A DNA stretch of 64,000 nt, taken from NCBI RefSeq assembly GCF_014203025.1, contig NZ_JACHID010000002.1, positions 1 through 64,000 on the forward strand, in the 5' to 3' direction. Position numbers and translations under genes: made by a program. The stretch is from Desulfurispira natronophila (GTDB lineage Bacteria; Chrysiogenota; Chrysiogenetes; Chrysiogenales; Chrysiogenaceae). Positions 8,360 to 17,963 of this stretch are shown one piece after another; position 1 is the first letter of the stretch, and every line of letters starts with the position of its first letter. Under the pieces are notes generated by a model. It was not told where the DNA came from. It saw only the letters and a program-made list of their open reading frames with translations, and did not search any database.

Positions 8360-8755
8360 TCAGGTAAAGGCTACTGCAGGCTCTTCGATCCCTTGGGATA
8401 TGCTCCAGTCAATGGTGTTGGAAGCGTCGCGAATCTGCACTACTCGGGGAGTGTAGGTGTGAGCCTCTTCCTCATTCATCTGGGCATAAGAGATGATAAT
8501 GATAAGGTCACCTGGCTGCACCAGGCGGGCAGCCGCTCCGTTAAGACAGATAACCCCACTGTCCGGTTCGCCTTCAATCACATAGGTTTCAAAGCGGGCG
8601 CCGGTATTGATATTGACAATGGCCACCTGTTCGTATTCAAGCAGATCAGCGGCCTCCATAAGTGTGCGATCAATAGTAATGCTTCCCACATAGTGCAGGT
8701 CAGCCTGGGTAACGGTTGCGCGATGAATTTTTGATTTGCACATGGTACGTTGCAT
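8360..8755 (-). CDS. panD: Aspartate 1-decarboxylase (pyruvoyl enzyme precursor)
   Basis: A 131-residue PanD proenzyme. The self-processing site is G24-S25 in HYVGSITID; cleavage there creates the pyruvoyl group from S25. Other family motifs are [21 protein letters not shown] and [11 protein letters not shown]. It makes beta-alanine for pantothenate. It is the last gene of panB-panC-panD, 16 bases after panC. Length is normal for the family. Confidence 0.96.
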   Translation of the reverse strand: MQRTMCKSKIHRATVTQADLHYVGSITIDRTLMEAADLLEYEQVAIVNINTGARFETYVIEGEPDSGVICLNGAAARLVQPGDLIIIISYAQMNEEEAHTYTPRVVQIRDASNTIDWSISQGIEEPAVAFT

Positions 8756-8771
8756 GATGCTATCTCCTTGA

Positions 8772-9632
8772 TCAATGGGTCAGGATAATTCGGTAATTGT
8801 CTATAAGTCGGACTGGGCCGACTTTTACTGCCAGTAAAAGCTGGGCATCGCTTTGCAAGGGGCCCTGCTGAAGCTCCAGTGTCTGCGGATTCGCAAATTC
8901 TATATAGTCAACCTCACAATGGGGTGAGATAGAAAAGTGGTCAATAATTCTCTGGCGTAGGGCATCGCTGTCACGTTGTCCCTGGTTTACCAGTTCCTGT
9001 ACCAGCAGCAGAGACTGGTAGAGAAGCGATGCTGCCTCTCGCTGGGAAGAGTCAAGATGTTTGTTGCGGGAGCTCATGGCCAGGCCGTCCGGCTCGCGTA
9101 CAATGGGGCAGCTCACAATCTCCACCGGAATGTTGATGTCGCGTACCATCTGGCGGATAACCGCCAGCTGCTGAAAGTCCTTTTCTCCAAAATAGGCGCG
9201 CTGGGGCTGAACCAGGTGGATAAGTTTGGCCACAACGGTGGTAACGCCACGAAAGTGGCCTGGTCGGCTGGCACCGCAGAGCACGTTTGTCATAGGCGAC
9301 ACAACCTCAATCCAGGTGCTGTGGCCGGGAAGGTAGATATCAGGGGCTTGGGGGGCAAAGACGTAGTCCACTCCCGCGTCGCATGCCATATCCAAGTCTC
9401 GCTCCAGATCACGGGGGTAGGTTTCCAAGTCCTCATCGGGCCCAAACTGTGTGGGATTGACAAAGATGCTAAGCACGGTGCAGGCATTTTCACTGTTGCA
9501 TCGCTCCACAAGGCTTAAATGACCGGTGTGGAGGTATCCCATGGTGGGAACCAGTCCAATGGTATGAGAGGCTTTCTGCCAGAAGGGTCCTAAAACATTG
9601 CACAGCTCTTTTTTGTTGTGAATGACTTGCAC
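8772..9632 (-). CDS. panC: Pantothenate synthetase
   Basis: A 286-residue ATP-dependent ligase joining pantoate and beta-alanine. The nucleotidyl-transferase HIGH-type motif is [10 protein letters not shown], where a Tyr replaces the more usual Ala. [18 protein letters not shown], the [10 protein letters not shown] substrate motif and the KMSKS-like AMSSRNKHL are all present. It starts three bases after panB ends and continues into panD, so the three pathway steps are co-expressed. Confidence 0.96.
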   Translation of the reverse strand: MQVIHNKKELCNVLGPFWQKASHTIGLVPTMGYLHTGHLSLVERCNSENACTVLSIFVNPTQFGPDEDLETYPRDLERDLDMACDAGVDYVFAPQAPDIYLPGHSTWIEVVSPMTNVLCGASRPGHFRGVTTVVAKLIHLVQPQRAYFGEKDFQQLAVIRQMVRDINIPVEIVSCPIVREPDGLAMSSRNKHLDSSQREAASLLYQSLLLVQELVNQGQRDSDALRQRIIDHFSISPHCEVDYIEFANPQTLELQQGPLQSDAQLLLAVKVGPVRLIDNYRIILTH

Positions 9633-9635
9633 GCT

Positions 9636-10457
9636 TTATCCTTTAAAGCAGTTTTGTGGCTGGGGAAAGCAGGAAGACTTAACCTCACTTTGATATTCAC
9701 GAAAGGCCTTTTCTACTGTTTCACCCACGGAAGCGTAGCGTTTGACAAACTTGGGCGTAAACTCGTCAAAAAGCCCCAGTAGATCGTGCATTACGAGAAC
9801 CTGACCATCACAGTCGGCACCGGCGCCAATACCTATGGTGGGAATTGTGAGTTGCTGGGTAATCTGCTGTCCCAGTGAAGCGGGGATGCCCTCCAGTACC
9901 AAGGCAAAGGCCCCAGCATCCTGCACCGCCAGGGCGTCTTCCAGCACGGCCTGGGCAGCATCGTGACCCTTGCCCTGAACGCGAAACCCCCCAATGGCGT
10001 GTACCGACTGTGGAGTGAGGCCCACGTGGCCCATTACCGGGATTCCAGCCGTCACGATAGCGCTGATGGTTGCGGCCATAGCGGCACCACCTTCCAGCTT
10101 CACGGCTTCCGCGCGGCCTTCCTGTACCAGGCGCCCAGCATTCTGCAGAGCCTGCTGAGGGGAGACCTGGTAGGTCATAAATGGCATATCGGCAACTACC
10201 AAAGCTCGCTTGGAGCCACGGGCAACGGCCTGGGTGTGATAAATCATCTGGTCAAGAGTAACGGGAAGGGTATTCTCCAGGCCGGAGAATACCATGCCAA
10301 CACTGTCACCAACCAGCAGCACTTCCATGCCTGCCTGGTCGGCCAGCCTGGCAAAGGTGTAGTCGTAAGCCGTCAGCATTGCGATCTTTTCCCCCTCCGC
10401 CTTCAGGTTTGCCAGGGCGGTAGTGGTGATCTTGCTGAGCTCAAGCACTTTGCTCAT
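9636..10457 (-). CDS. panB: Ketopantoate hydroxymethyltransferase
   Basis: A 273-residue TIM-barrel enzyme adding a hydroxymethyl group to 2-ketoisovalerate. Motifs include MLTAYDYTFARL, VGDSVGMV, MPFMTYQ, AVKLEGG, PVMGHVGLTPQ and IGIGAGADCDGQVLV. It is the first gene of the pan operon, with a promoter-like site at 10547-10575. The C-terminal tail (SSCFPQPQNCF) has two Cys that are not part of the core fold. Confidence 0.96.
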   Translation of the reverse strand: MSKVLELSKITTTALANLKAEGEKIAMLTAYDYTFARLADQAGMEVLLVGDSVGMVFSGLENTLPVTLDQMIYHTQAVARGSKRALVVADMPFMTYQVSPQQALQNAGRLVQEGRAEAVKLEGGAAMAATISAIVTAGIPVMGHVGLTPQSVHAIGGFRVQGKGHDAAQAVLEDALAVQDAGAFALVLEGIPASLGQQITQQLTIPTIGIGAGADCDGQVLVMHDLLGLFDEFTPKFVKRYASVGETVEKAFREYQSEVKSSCFPQPQNCFKG

Positions 10458-10546
10458 GTCAAGAACCTTTCAGGTCTGACCCGGTGCTCCGGTGTCAGCC
10501 ATAGAGAAACGCCAGTTGCGGTCTACTGCCACAGCCAGTCACTCAA

Positions 10547-10575
10547 CTTCTAGGAAAAAAAGGCAGTTTTGTCAA
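10547..10575 (-). promoter_or_regulatory. Putative panBCD promoter with upstream inverted repeat
   Basis: On the minus strand TTGACA (10575-10570) and TAGAAG (10552-10547) are spaced by 17 bases. About 15 bases upstream of the -35 lies an inverted repeat (ACACC at 10590-10594, GGTGT at 10602-10606, with a TGATCA centre) that could be a regulator site. Confidence 0.55.
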
Positions 10576-10656
10576 ACAAAAATCTCAATACACCCTGATC
10601 AGGTGTTCCCGGTAGTGCAAAGGAATTCACTATGTATAATCAGCCCTTGTCTGTCC

Positions 10657-12102
10657 TCAGAAGCGCTTCCAGAATTCACGGGTCAGTATGACGAAGAAGG
10701 TGTAGCACTCCAGGCGGCCAATTACCATGGCAACGGAGAGAATGTATTTGTCGTACCAAGCAAAGAAAGAATAGTTTTCCATGGGGCCGACGAGGCCGAG
10801 TCCTGGGCCAACATTGCCCACCATGGCTAGTGAGGTAGTAAGTGCTGTGGTTAGGTCCAGCCCTCGCATGGAGAGGTAGATGATCAGGACGGCATTGGTG
10901 CAAAAGAAAAGAGCAAAGAAGCCCAGCATGGCGGTAAGAATTCCTGGAGTGATCTTACGACGATCCATCATCATAATGTAGACCCCACGGGGGTGCACCA
11001 TGCGCTTTATTTCTACACCCAGCGCTTTGAAGAGTACCACGTAGCGAATTACTTTGATTCCCCCTGCTGTTGATCCGGCACAACCACCTATAACCATCGC
11101 CATGACAATAAATATGCCAAAGGCATTGGTCCAATCTACATAGTCAATGGCGGCAAAGCCCGTGGTAGTCATAATTGAAGCTATAGTAAAAAAGGCGTAC
11201 TTCATTGAGTCGTAAAAAGGCAAATCTATGCTGGTGTCCCTAAAAATCATAAGGCCTGCCAGGAGAGATATTGTAACAAAAAGCAATAGGTAGAGGCGTG
11301 GCTCATCGGTGCGATAGCCGCTAAAATCCTTTTTTAATAATTTAAAGTGAGCCAGGTAGTTGATCCCGGAAAGTATCATGAAAAAGACAGTTATCCATAG
11401 AATAGCGTCGCTGCCAGCATAGTGCCCGAAAGAGTCATTTTTGGTGGAAAACCCCCCGGTGGCAATAGTGGAAAAGGCGTGGTTGATGGCGTCAAACGGA
11501 AGCATCCCCCCCCAGTAAAGCAGGATGGCGTTTGCTATGGTAAAAGCCAGGTACACCTTCCATAGCATCATGGCGGTGTCGCGGATATGGGGGGTGAGTT
11601 TTTCGTCCATGATTCCTTCGGCCCGAATAAGCTGCATAGCGCCATTGCCCACCATGGGAAGTACGGCAATACTAAAGACGATAATTCCCATGCCCCCAAA
11701 CCAGTGCATGGTAGAGCGCCACATAAGAATCATTTTGGGAAGGGCTTCAATATCTGACATGATAGAGGCGCCGGTAGTGGTAAAGCCGCTGATGGTCTCG
11801 AAAAACGCATCACTGAAAGAGGCTGTGCTGTCGTAAATTACAAAAGGTAAAGAGCCTATAAGTCCCAGTACGAGCCAGACAGAGGTTACCACCAGGGCGC
11901 CCTCGCGAAGATTGAGGTTGGCGTCGTGATGGCGCAACCACCACAGAATGCTTCCACAGCCACCAAGCACTGTCAGCATGAGTAAAGCAAAGGGGATAAA
12001 CTGCTCACCGTAAACAACTCCAGCTATAACCGGAAATATCATGGAGCAGCCCATGACAAAGGTAATCACGCTGAGTGACTTCAGTAAATTCCGGGGTCTC
12101 AC
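10657..12102 (-). CDS. trkH: TrkH-family potassium uptake channel subunit
   Basis: A 481-residue inner-membrane K+ transporter of the TrkH/KtrB superfamily. Four M1-P-M2 repeats are recognisable by their filter loops: TTTGAS, ATGGFST, TTTGFAA and NVGPGLG. The loop Gly residues needed for K+ selectivity are all present. The start is GTG 12102 with a GAGGT site, only two bases after trkA ends. TrkA, the NAD/ATP-binding gating ring, is therefore translated from the same message. Confidence 0.95.
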   Translation of the reverse strand: MRPRNLLKSLSVITFVMGCSMIFPVIAGVVYGEQFIPFALLMLTVLGGCGSILWWLRHHDANLNLREGALVVTSVWLVLGLIGSLPFVIYDSTASFSDAFFETISGFTTTGASIMSDIEALPKMILMWRSTMHWFGGMGIIVFSIAVLPMVGNGAMQLIRAEGIMDEKLTPHIRDTAMMLWKVYLAFTIANAILLYWGGMLPFDAINHAFSTIATGGFSTKNDSFGHYAGSDAILWITVFFMILSGINYLAHFKLLKKDFSGYRTDEPRLYLLLFVTISLLAGLMIFRDTSIDLPFYDSMKYAFFTIASIMTTTGFAAIDYVDWTNAFGIFIVMAMVIGGCAGSTAGGIKVIRYVVLFKALGVEIKRMVHPRGVYIMMMDRRKITPGILTAMLGFFALFFCTNAVLIIYLSMRGLDLTTALTTSLAMVGNVGPGLGLVGPMENYSFFAWYDKYILSVAMVIGRLECYTFFVILTREFWKRF

Positions 12103-12104
12103 AG

Positions 12105-13463
12105 CTACCTCGCTATACGCTTTTTGACATCAGCCAGCGCTTCGTGTTTGCAGAAAATAATAATAGTATCGCCTTCGGCGGGCTCAAAGTCTCCTGTGAC
12201 AATAATGGCTTCGCCGTGGCGAATTGCGGCAACTGCCAAGGCTCCGTCGGGGAAGGCAATATCGGAAATCCGGCGGCCAACGACCCGTGAACGGTCGGAG
12301 ACAACCCAGTGCAGCACGGCTCCCCGGCCACCGAGGAATGAGCTTTCTGAAATCAGTTTTTCATTGGAAAGTTTCTGCACAATACCGGTTACGGTAGCCA
12401 GCTTTGGGCCTACAGCCACGTCAATACCCATGGTATGAGCGGTCTCATAGTAGTCGGCATTCGAGTTCAGGCAAATGGCCCGTTTGATGCCGGTGCGCAG
12501 GGCGCTTATACCCATGATGAGATTGTACTCGTCGTCCAGGGTTGCTGCGATAAGAAGATCCGCCAGGTAGAGGCTCTCTTGGTAAAAAATTCCCTGTGTT
12601 GAGTGGCGGTCGTTGAGAACCAGTGCCTGATCCTGCAGAATGGTGGCGGCTCGTTCGCAGTCTTTTTCGTCCCGATCCAGCAACTTTACGGAAGAACCCT
12701 TCTCGATCAGTTTGCGAGCAATTTTGATACCGATTTCATTGGCTCCCAGTACCACGCAGCGCTTGGGATATTTGGGCAAGGGAATCTTAGATGTCTCTGC
12801 AAATTTTGCCAGATCTTCTTCTGTGCCCAGAAAGTAGATATAGTCTCGCAGATGAATGCGGGTATTGCCGCGGGGAATAACCAGTTCGCCACCTTTTTCA
12901 GCATCGTAACGCTCAATGGCACAAACGATCGTTTTGCCCCGAAAGTTTTTCATCAACTCGTAGACCGTTATTCCGTCGAAGTTACTGTCATCTACCTGCA
13001 GTGCCAGAGCTTTTATGCAGTCAAAGCGAAAGTGAATAATATCCCGGGCCCACGAGTGCTCCACCAGCTCCAGCGCCGAGATAGCTGCTTGCTGATAAGG
13101 TGAGATGAAGAGCTCAATGCCAGTGCGCTCTCGCAACTTCTCATAATCCAGGTGCTCATTGTTAATGCGAGCAACGCGCCGCCCTACTGGTACAACATCC
13201 GCCACCAGTATCGATGCCAGAATATTGACAGCATCATTATTGGTTACGGCAATACAGACATCTAGAGACGACTCTTTTTTGCGCAGGACCTCATAGACCT
13301 CTGGGTCGGTAGCGTCGCCTCGAACAGCAAGAATATCCAGATCCTCAGAAACCTTGCTCAGGCGGTCAGGATCGTCGTCGATAATAGTGACATCGTTGTG
13401 GGGTGAGAAGACCTTGGCCACCTCGCGCCCCACACGCCCGGCACCGATAACCAGTATGTGCAT
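12105..13463 (-). CDS. trkA: Trk system potassium uptake regulatory protein TrkA
   Basis: A 452-residue cytosolic gating protein made of two RCK_N-RCK_C units. The first nucleotide loop is intact (VIGAGRVGREVA) and is followed by the acidic residue pattern TIIDDDPDRL. The second half begins CVVLGANEIGIKIA, with a degenerate glycine motif, as is often seen when one half loses tight NAD binding. The C-terminal RCK_C carries the EGDTIIIFC motif. It pairs with trkH two bases downstream. Confidence 0.95.
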   Translation of the reverse strand: MHILVIGAGRVGREVAKVFSPHNDVTIIDDDPDRLSKVSEDLDILAVRGDATDPEVYEVLRKKESSLDVCIAVTNNDAVNILASILVADVVPVGRRVARINNEHLDYEKLRERTGIELFISPYQQAAISALELVEHSWARDIIHFRFDCIKALALQVDDSNFDGITVYELMKNFRGKTIVCAIERYDAEKGGELVIPRGNTRIHLRDYIYFLGTEEDLAKFAETSKIPLPKYPKRCVVLGANEIGIKIARKLIEKGSSVKLLDRDEKDCERAATILQDQALVLNDRHSTQGIFYQESLYLADLLIAATLDDEYNLIMGISALRTGIKRAICLNSNADYYETAHTMGIDVAVGPKLATVTGIVQKLSNEKLISESSFLGGRGAVLHWVVSDRSRVVGRRISDIAFPDGALAVAAIRHGEAIIVTGDFEPAEGDTIIIFCKHEALADVKKRIAR

Positions 13464-13555
13464 TTATTCCTCATTGGCAGTGAGAAGTTATGGTGATAGT
13501 AAATCAGGGTTCACGGCTGTGACGAAATGGTTCTGACACGCGCCATTCGGGATTG

Positions 13556-15163
13556 TTAATTTTCTGTTGTATTTTCCGGGCTTACTTGCTGCTCCAGATG
13601 GGTAATACGACGTTCAATGTTAATGGCAGCCCGGCTACTGTCAGCGTGCTCCAGGGCTTGGCGATAGTACTCCAGGGCATTGAGATCATCTTCCAGCATG
13701 TCATAGGCGTAGGCTATGCGGTGATAAGTGTTCAGGCGCATGGTGGAGTTTTCGGGCTGTACCTGCAGGTAGTAGGCTATAGCCTGTTCGTACTCCTCAA
13801 TTTCCAGGGCGCTGTTCCCAGCCATGTACATGATCAGATATCGCTCTTCTCCATGATAGTCATAGGTTTCCAGCACGTCAAAGAACTCGTCAAACTCACG
13901 GCTCTGGTAGAGGTCAGTCAGATAGTTGTAGAGAGCTTCGTCAGAGGGGAAGTTCTCGTAGAGCTGCCGGGATATGTCCAGAACTGGCATGTCTTCCTCG
14001 TGCCGAATGGTGTACTCCATGGCGTAAAAGGGGTAGAGATCCTGGGGCTCCCGGTAGGAGTCCAAGGCCTGGCCAATGTGGGACAGGGCCTCGTGAGGCT
14101 TGCCAAGTTTGTGCAATGAGCGCACCATCAGCAGGTGCAGGTAGGGGTTGACCTCTTCAAGGCTGTCATAGCGGCGGGCATACTCCTGATATTTTCCTTC
14201 ATTGTAGAGTTTTCGTTGATACAGATGAGAGAATTCCTGTGAGCAGGTGGCAAACTCTTCAAACCAGTGCAACTCCAGCTGATTAAAGTTGGAGTCAAGA
14301 TACTGGGAGAGAAAGGGGTAGATTGTTTTGTCTGGTTCAAACTCACGGCAGAACTCCAGTCCTTTTTGCAGTCCCTCGTCCTGGTTATCGGTATTGATGG
14401 CCAGCATGACGTACTGGGTCATAATGTCCCGCGATGGTCCCGGCTCCAGCTTTTCAAGCTCTACAACCATATCAAAGGCGAAGCCAAAGTCCTCTTCGGC
14501 TATGGCGGCATTGACCAGGTAGTAGTGGAGATTGATAGCGTCGTTCAGCTCAACCGCATCCACCTGGACGCGATTGCCATACAGAATAGCCAGGTCGTAA
14601 TTGCCAAGATGGTAATGGGCCTTGGTGCGCTCCAGTAATACCAGTTGGTGGTGCTCATAGTCGTCGGGAATGCTTTCCAGGTAGTCGATGGCATCCAGGT
14701 AGTCGCCAAGTTCATTGGCTATGCTGGCTTTTGAGTGCCAGGTGGAAATACTCTGCGGGTGTTGGGCAGCAAATTTCCGATAGTAGCGCAGAGCGTTGCG
14801 CAAGTCGCCGAGGAGCTCGTAGCAGCGGGCCATGTACTCGTGGTTGTGGTTGCTGATTTCGTCGTCGTGATCTTTGGAGGCCGAGATGAGAAACCAGCGC
14901 AGGGCTTCCTTGTAGTTTTCCATCCCGAATTTGGCTACTCCCAGCAGGTGCAGAGCATAGGAGTCTTCGGTATGCTCCTCCACGTATTCGCGCAGTATTT
15001 GCTGTGCTTCTTGGTAAAAGCCATCCTCCAGCATCTGTTTGGCAACATTGAGGTCGTCGGGGCCGGGGCTCTGTGCCAGAGCAGAGTGAGTTGTGGCAAG
15101 AGCGAGCAGTATTGCCAGTAGCAGGCCCTGGCAAGTTTTTGCGACACTATGCCTTATAGACAC
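13556..15163 (-). CDS. Exported TPR-repeat protein
   Basis: A 535-residue protein with a Sec signal peptide (core GLLLAILLALATT, cleavage near ALA-QS) and about ten degenerate tetratricopeptide repeats. Examples are the EDGFYQEAQQIL, YKEALRWFLI, RNALRYYRKFA and LNALEYYRQAL helices. No enzymatic domain is seen, so it is probably a periplasmic scaffold. I chose GTG 15163 because the signal peptide then starts at residue 1. A longer frame to 15253 would run antiparallel-free through pyrC and give an unlikely basic leader. The gene overlaps the pyrC stop by 17 bases, so the two are coupled. Specific function is unknown. Confidence 0.75.
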   Translation of the reverse strand: MSIRHSVAKTCQGLLLAILLALATTHSALAQSPGPDDLNVAKQMLEDGFYQEAQQILREYVEEHTEDSYALHLLGVAKFGMENYKEALRWFLISASKDHDDEISNHNHEYMARCYELLGDLRNALRYYRKFAAQHPQSISTWHSKASIANELGDYLDAIDYLESIPDDYEHHQLVLLERTKAHYHLGNYDLAILYGNRVQVDAVELNDAINLHYYLVNAAIAEEDFGFAFDMVVELEKLEPGPSRDIMTQYVMLAINTDNQDEGLQKGLEFCREFEPDKTIYPFLSQYLDSNFNQLELHWFEEFATCSQEFSHLYQRKLYNEGKYQEYARRYDSLEEVNPYLHLLMVRSLHKLGKPHEALSHIGQALDSYREPQDLYPFYAMEYTIRHEEDMPVLDISRQLYENFPSDEALYNYLTDLYQSREFDEFFDVLETYDYHGEERYLIMYMAGNSALEIEEYEQAIAYYLQVQPENSTMRLNTYHRIAYAYDMLEDDLNALEYYRQALEHADSSRAAINIERRITHLEQQVSPENTTEN

Positions 15164-16424
15164 AGGTGCCCCCGTAGTAGGTGGAAACTGGCAACCCCTG
15201 AACCTGCTGCCCGAGGAAGGGTGAGTTGTGCGATTTGGAAGCGAAGAAGTCATCGCCTACAATATCTTTGCGCTCAAGATCCACCAGCACCAGGTCGGCG
15301 CGGGCGCCTGGTGCCAAGGTACCAATCTGTGTATTGCGTCCCAGAATGCGGGCAGGCGTAGTGCTTAGCCGCTCTATCAGTTGTCGAAGACTCAGAACAT
15401 TTTCCCGTACCAGGTGCAGGGTCAGCGGCAGGGCGGTCTCAAGGCCTATGACCCCGAAAGCAGCGTGGTCAAAGTCTTTTTCCTTGTCCGTGATGGCGTG
15501 GGGAGCGTGATCGGTGGCGATGACGTCAATGGTACCATCTGCCAGCCCTTCAAGGCATGCCAGTCGATCATCTTCTGAGCGCAGTGGCGGGTTCATTTTG
15601 TAGTTGGTGTCGTAGGTGGTAATAAGGCTGTCATTAAGGAAGAGGTGGTGAGGAGCGACCTCCGCCGTGACCGGTAGTCCCTGCGCCTTGGCGTTGCGGA
15701 TCAGCTCCACGCTGCGCCGGGTAGAAATATGGCAAAAATGTACCGGGCAGCCGGTGTAGTAGGCCAGCTCGATATCCCTGGCCACCATGAGGGACTCCTT
15801 AATGTCGGGAATACCCTTGAGGCCAGCTTTGGATGAGTAGACTCCCTCATGCACCACGCCACCACGCCCCACATAGGGGTCCTCGTTGTGTACGGCGATC
15901 AGGGCACCAAACATGGAAGCGTACTCAAGGGCTATGCGCATGACTTCGCTGTTGTCAACATTGCGGCCATCTTCACTGAATCCAATAGCCCCCGCTTCCA
16001 TCATTTCAGCCATGGGGGCAATGGTCTCGCCTTTCATGCCCAGGGTAATGGTGCCAAAAGGCAGCACGGAGCACTTCCCGTAGGCGCGGGCTTTTTCCAC
16101 CATATAGCCGGTAGTGGTTTTACTGTCATTGACGGGAGTGGTGTTGGGCATACAGCAGATGGTGGTAAAACCGCCCTTGACAGCGGCGTCACACCCGGTG
16201 TGAATGTCCTCTTTCCACTCCTGGCCGGGGTCGCGCAGGTGCACGTGCAGATCCACCAGGCCAGGGAAGGCGTGCAGGCCGGAGGCGTCGATAACTTCTG
16301 CTTCGCCTCCGCTGAGTCCGCTGCCGACTTCGGCAATAAGACCGTTGCGATCAATGAGAATATCTTTGACTCCGTCCGTATCGGTTGCCGGATCGACAAC
16401 ATGGGCATTGCGAATCAATTTCAT
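15147..16424 (-). CDS. pyrC: Dihydroorotase (class I)
   Basis: A 425-residue amidohydrolase of pyrimidine synthesis. The zinc-binding HVHLRDPGQEWKED motif, GGFTTICCMPNT, GFSEDGRN, the CHISTRRS segment and ATDHAPH are all present, matching type I dihydroorotase (PyrC/AllB fold). Residue 1 is taken as ATG 16424 behind AGAAGGTG. A longer frame adds 32 residues with no family match. It lies between tyrS and the TPR gene without pyrB next to it. Confidence 0.94.
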   Translation of the reverse strand: MKLIRNAHVVDPATDTDGVKDILIDRNGLIAEVGSGLSGGEAEVIDASGLHAFPGLVDLHVHLRDPGQEWKEDIHTGCDAAVKGGFTTICCMPNTTPVNDSKTTTGYMVEKARAYGKCSVLPFGTITLGMKGETIAPMAEMMEAGAIGFSEDGRNVDNSEVMRIALEYASMFGALIAVHNEDPYVGRGGVVHEGVYSSKAGLKGIPDIKESLMVARDIELAYYTGCPVHFCHISTRRSVELIRNAKAQGLPVTAEVAPHHLFLNDSLITTYDTNYKMNPPLRSEDDRLACLEGLADGTIDVIATDHAPHAITDKEKDFDHAAFGVIGLETALPLTLHLVRENVLSLRQLIERLSTTPARILGRNTQIGTLAPGARADLVLVDLERKDIVGDDFFASKSHNSPFLGQQVQGLPVSTYYGGTCVYKA

Positions 16425-16468
16425 ATGGCACCTTCTGTGTTTATATGTTTTTGCAGCTGTGCTTGCGC

Positions 16469-17677
16469 TTACTGAACGGTGAGTTGACCAAAGCGTCGCT
16501 TGCCAACCTTGAGGACACATTCGCCGGGTTGCTGCAGTTCGTAGGCAGAGTCCCTGATGACCGTGCCATCCAGGCTTACCGCACCCTGTTCTATCAGGCG
16601 TCGGGCTTCACCGTTACTTTTTGCAAAGCCAATGGAGGCGATAAAGGTACTGAGGCGACGATCAGCTGAGTTGAGCGCAAAGGTAAAGGCTGGCATGTCC
16701 TCCGGGTTTTCTCCTTTGGCAAAGACCTGCTCGAAATATTGCTGGGCCTTTATGCCCGCACCTTCACCGTGGTAGCGGTCAACGATTTCCCGACCCAGAG
16801 TGGCCTTGACCTCCTTGGGGTGAGAGCTGCCATCTTTGATGGAGCAGCGCATTTGCTCTATGGTCTCCAGGGTGCGATCACTGAGAAGCTCAAAGTAGCG
16901 AAACATCAATTCGTCCGATATGGACATGATCTTGCCAAACATATCATTGGGAGCCTCGGTAACCCCAATGTAATTGCCGAGGGATTTGGACATCTTGTTG
17001 ACCCCATCGGTGCCCTCCAGGATGGGCATGGTAAGGACAATCTGCTGTTCCTGACCGTAGCGGCGCTGCAATGTGCGACCCATGAGGAGGTTGAACTTTT
17101 GGTCGGTCCCGCCCAGCTCTACGTCGGCTTTCATAAACACAGAATCGTAGCCCTGGAAGAGGGGGTAGAAGAACTCCACCAGGCTGATCTCTCCGCCGCT
17201 GGTGTAGCGCTGATGAAAGTCATCCCGCTCCAGCATGCGGGCCACGGTGGTTTTTCCCGCCAGCTCCATAAGCGAGCGCACATCCAGTTTTCCGAGCCAG
17301 TGGGAGTTAAAGACGATTTTGGTCTTCTCCCGGTCGAGGATCTTGAATATCTGGGTCTTATAGGTTTCGGCATTGGCCATAACCTCTTCACGGGTGAGCA
17401 TTTTTCGGGTCTCATTTTTCCCGGAAGGGTCGCCAATCATGCCAGTAAAATCGCCAATGAGAAACTGAACCTCGTGGCCAAGCTGTTGAAAGTGTGAAAG
17501 CTTCTGCATCAGCACGGTGTGGCCAAGGTGCAGATCAGGTGCCGTTGGGTCAAAGCCTGCCTTGACAATGAGGGGACGATCCTCAGCCAGCTTCTGGCGC
17601 AGCTCATTTTCGTCGATAAGGTCAACGCAGCCACGCCGGATCAGCGCAATCTGCTCGTCAATAGAATGGGAAGCCAT
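16469..17677 (-). CDS. tyrS: Tyrosyl-tRNA synthetase
   Basis: A 402-residue class I synthetase. HLGH serves as the HIGH signature and KMSKSLGN as the KMSKS loop, with a C-terminal S4 RNA-binding domain ([13 protein letters not shown]). The arrangement resembles the TyrRZ-type branch rather than the E. coli type. The start is ATG 17677, which has a textbook GAGGAGG site eight bases upstream; upstream frame extension is rejected. It is first in the minus-strand run tyrS-pyrC-TPR. Confidence 0.96.
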   Translation of the reverse strand: MASHSIDEQIALIRRGCVDLIDENELRQKLAEDRPLIVKAGFDPTAPDLHLGHTVLMQKLSHFQQLGHEVQFLIGDFTGMIGDPSGKNETRKMLTREEVMANAETYKTQIFKILDREKTKIVFNSHWLGKLDVRSLMELAGKTTVARMLERDDFHQRYTSGGEISLVEFFYPLFQGYDSVFMKADVELGGTDQKFNLLMGRTLQRRYGQEQQIVLTMPILEGTDGVNKMSKSLGNYIGVTEAPNDMFGKIMSISDELMFRYFELLSDRTLETIEQMRCSIKDGSSHPKEVKATLGREIVDRYHGEGAGIKAQQYFEQVFAKGENPEDMPAFTFALNSADRRLSTFIASIGFAKSNGEARRLIEQGAVSLDGTVIRDSAYELQQPGECVLKVGKRRFGQLTVQ

Positions 17678-17963
17678 ATATATCCTCCTCAAGTGTGTCG
17701 CGATATGATGTGGTGGTATTTTCAGTAACTCCGGGTTTATGCAGTATGCGCATATCTCACCCAGCATGGCAAATGGCAAACTGAGAAGTCTTATACCACG
17801 GCAGGCAAGGCAGGGGAAACAGGAAAGGCTAGGAGGGGCTTTTCAGGGCACTTCCCACATTCAATGATCAGGGTTTTCTGTTGTTTGACGCCGGGGAGTG
17901 TTGTAAAAGACAGGTATTTTACGTTATTCACCCGGTTAATCGGCGAAGTTGGAGCTGAACGCT
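17678..17963. other. Divergent intergenic region tyrS / trpE
   Basis: 286 bases separate two divergent genes. Facing tyrS, TTGCCA and GATATG about 17 bases apart may be a weak promoter. Facing trpE there is a TTGACG element near 17887 without a convincing -10. I see no leader peptide with tandem Trp codons and no attenuator stem, and no T-box for tyrS. Confidence 0.4.

Noticed and set aside
17780-17963. trp leader peptide or attenuator before trpE
   Set aside because: No tandem Trp codons and no alternative stem pair with T-run are present.
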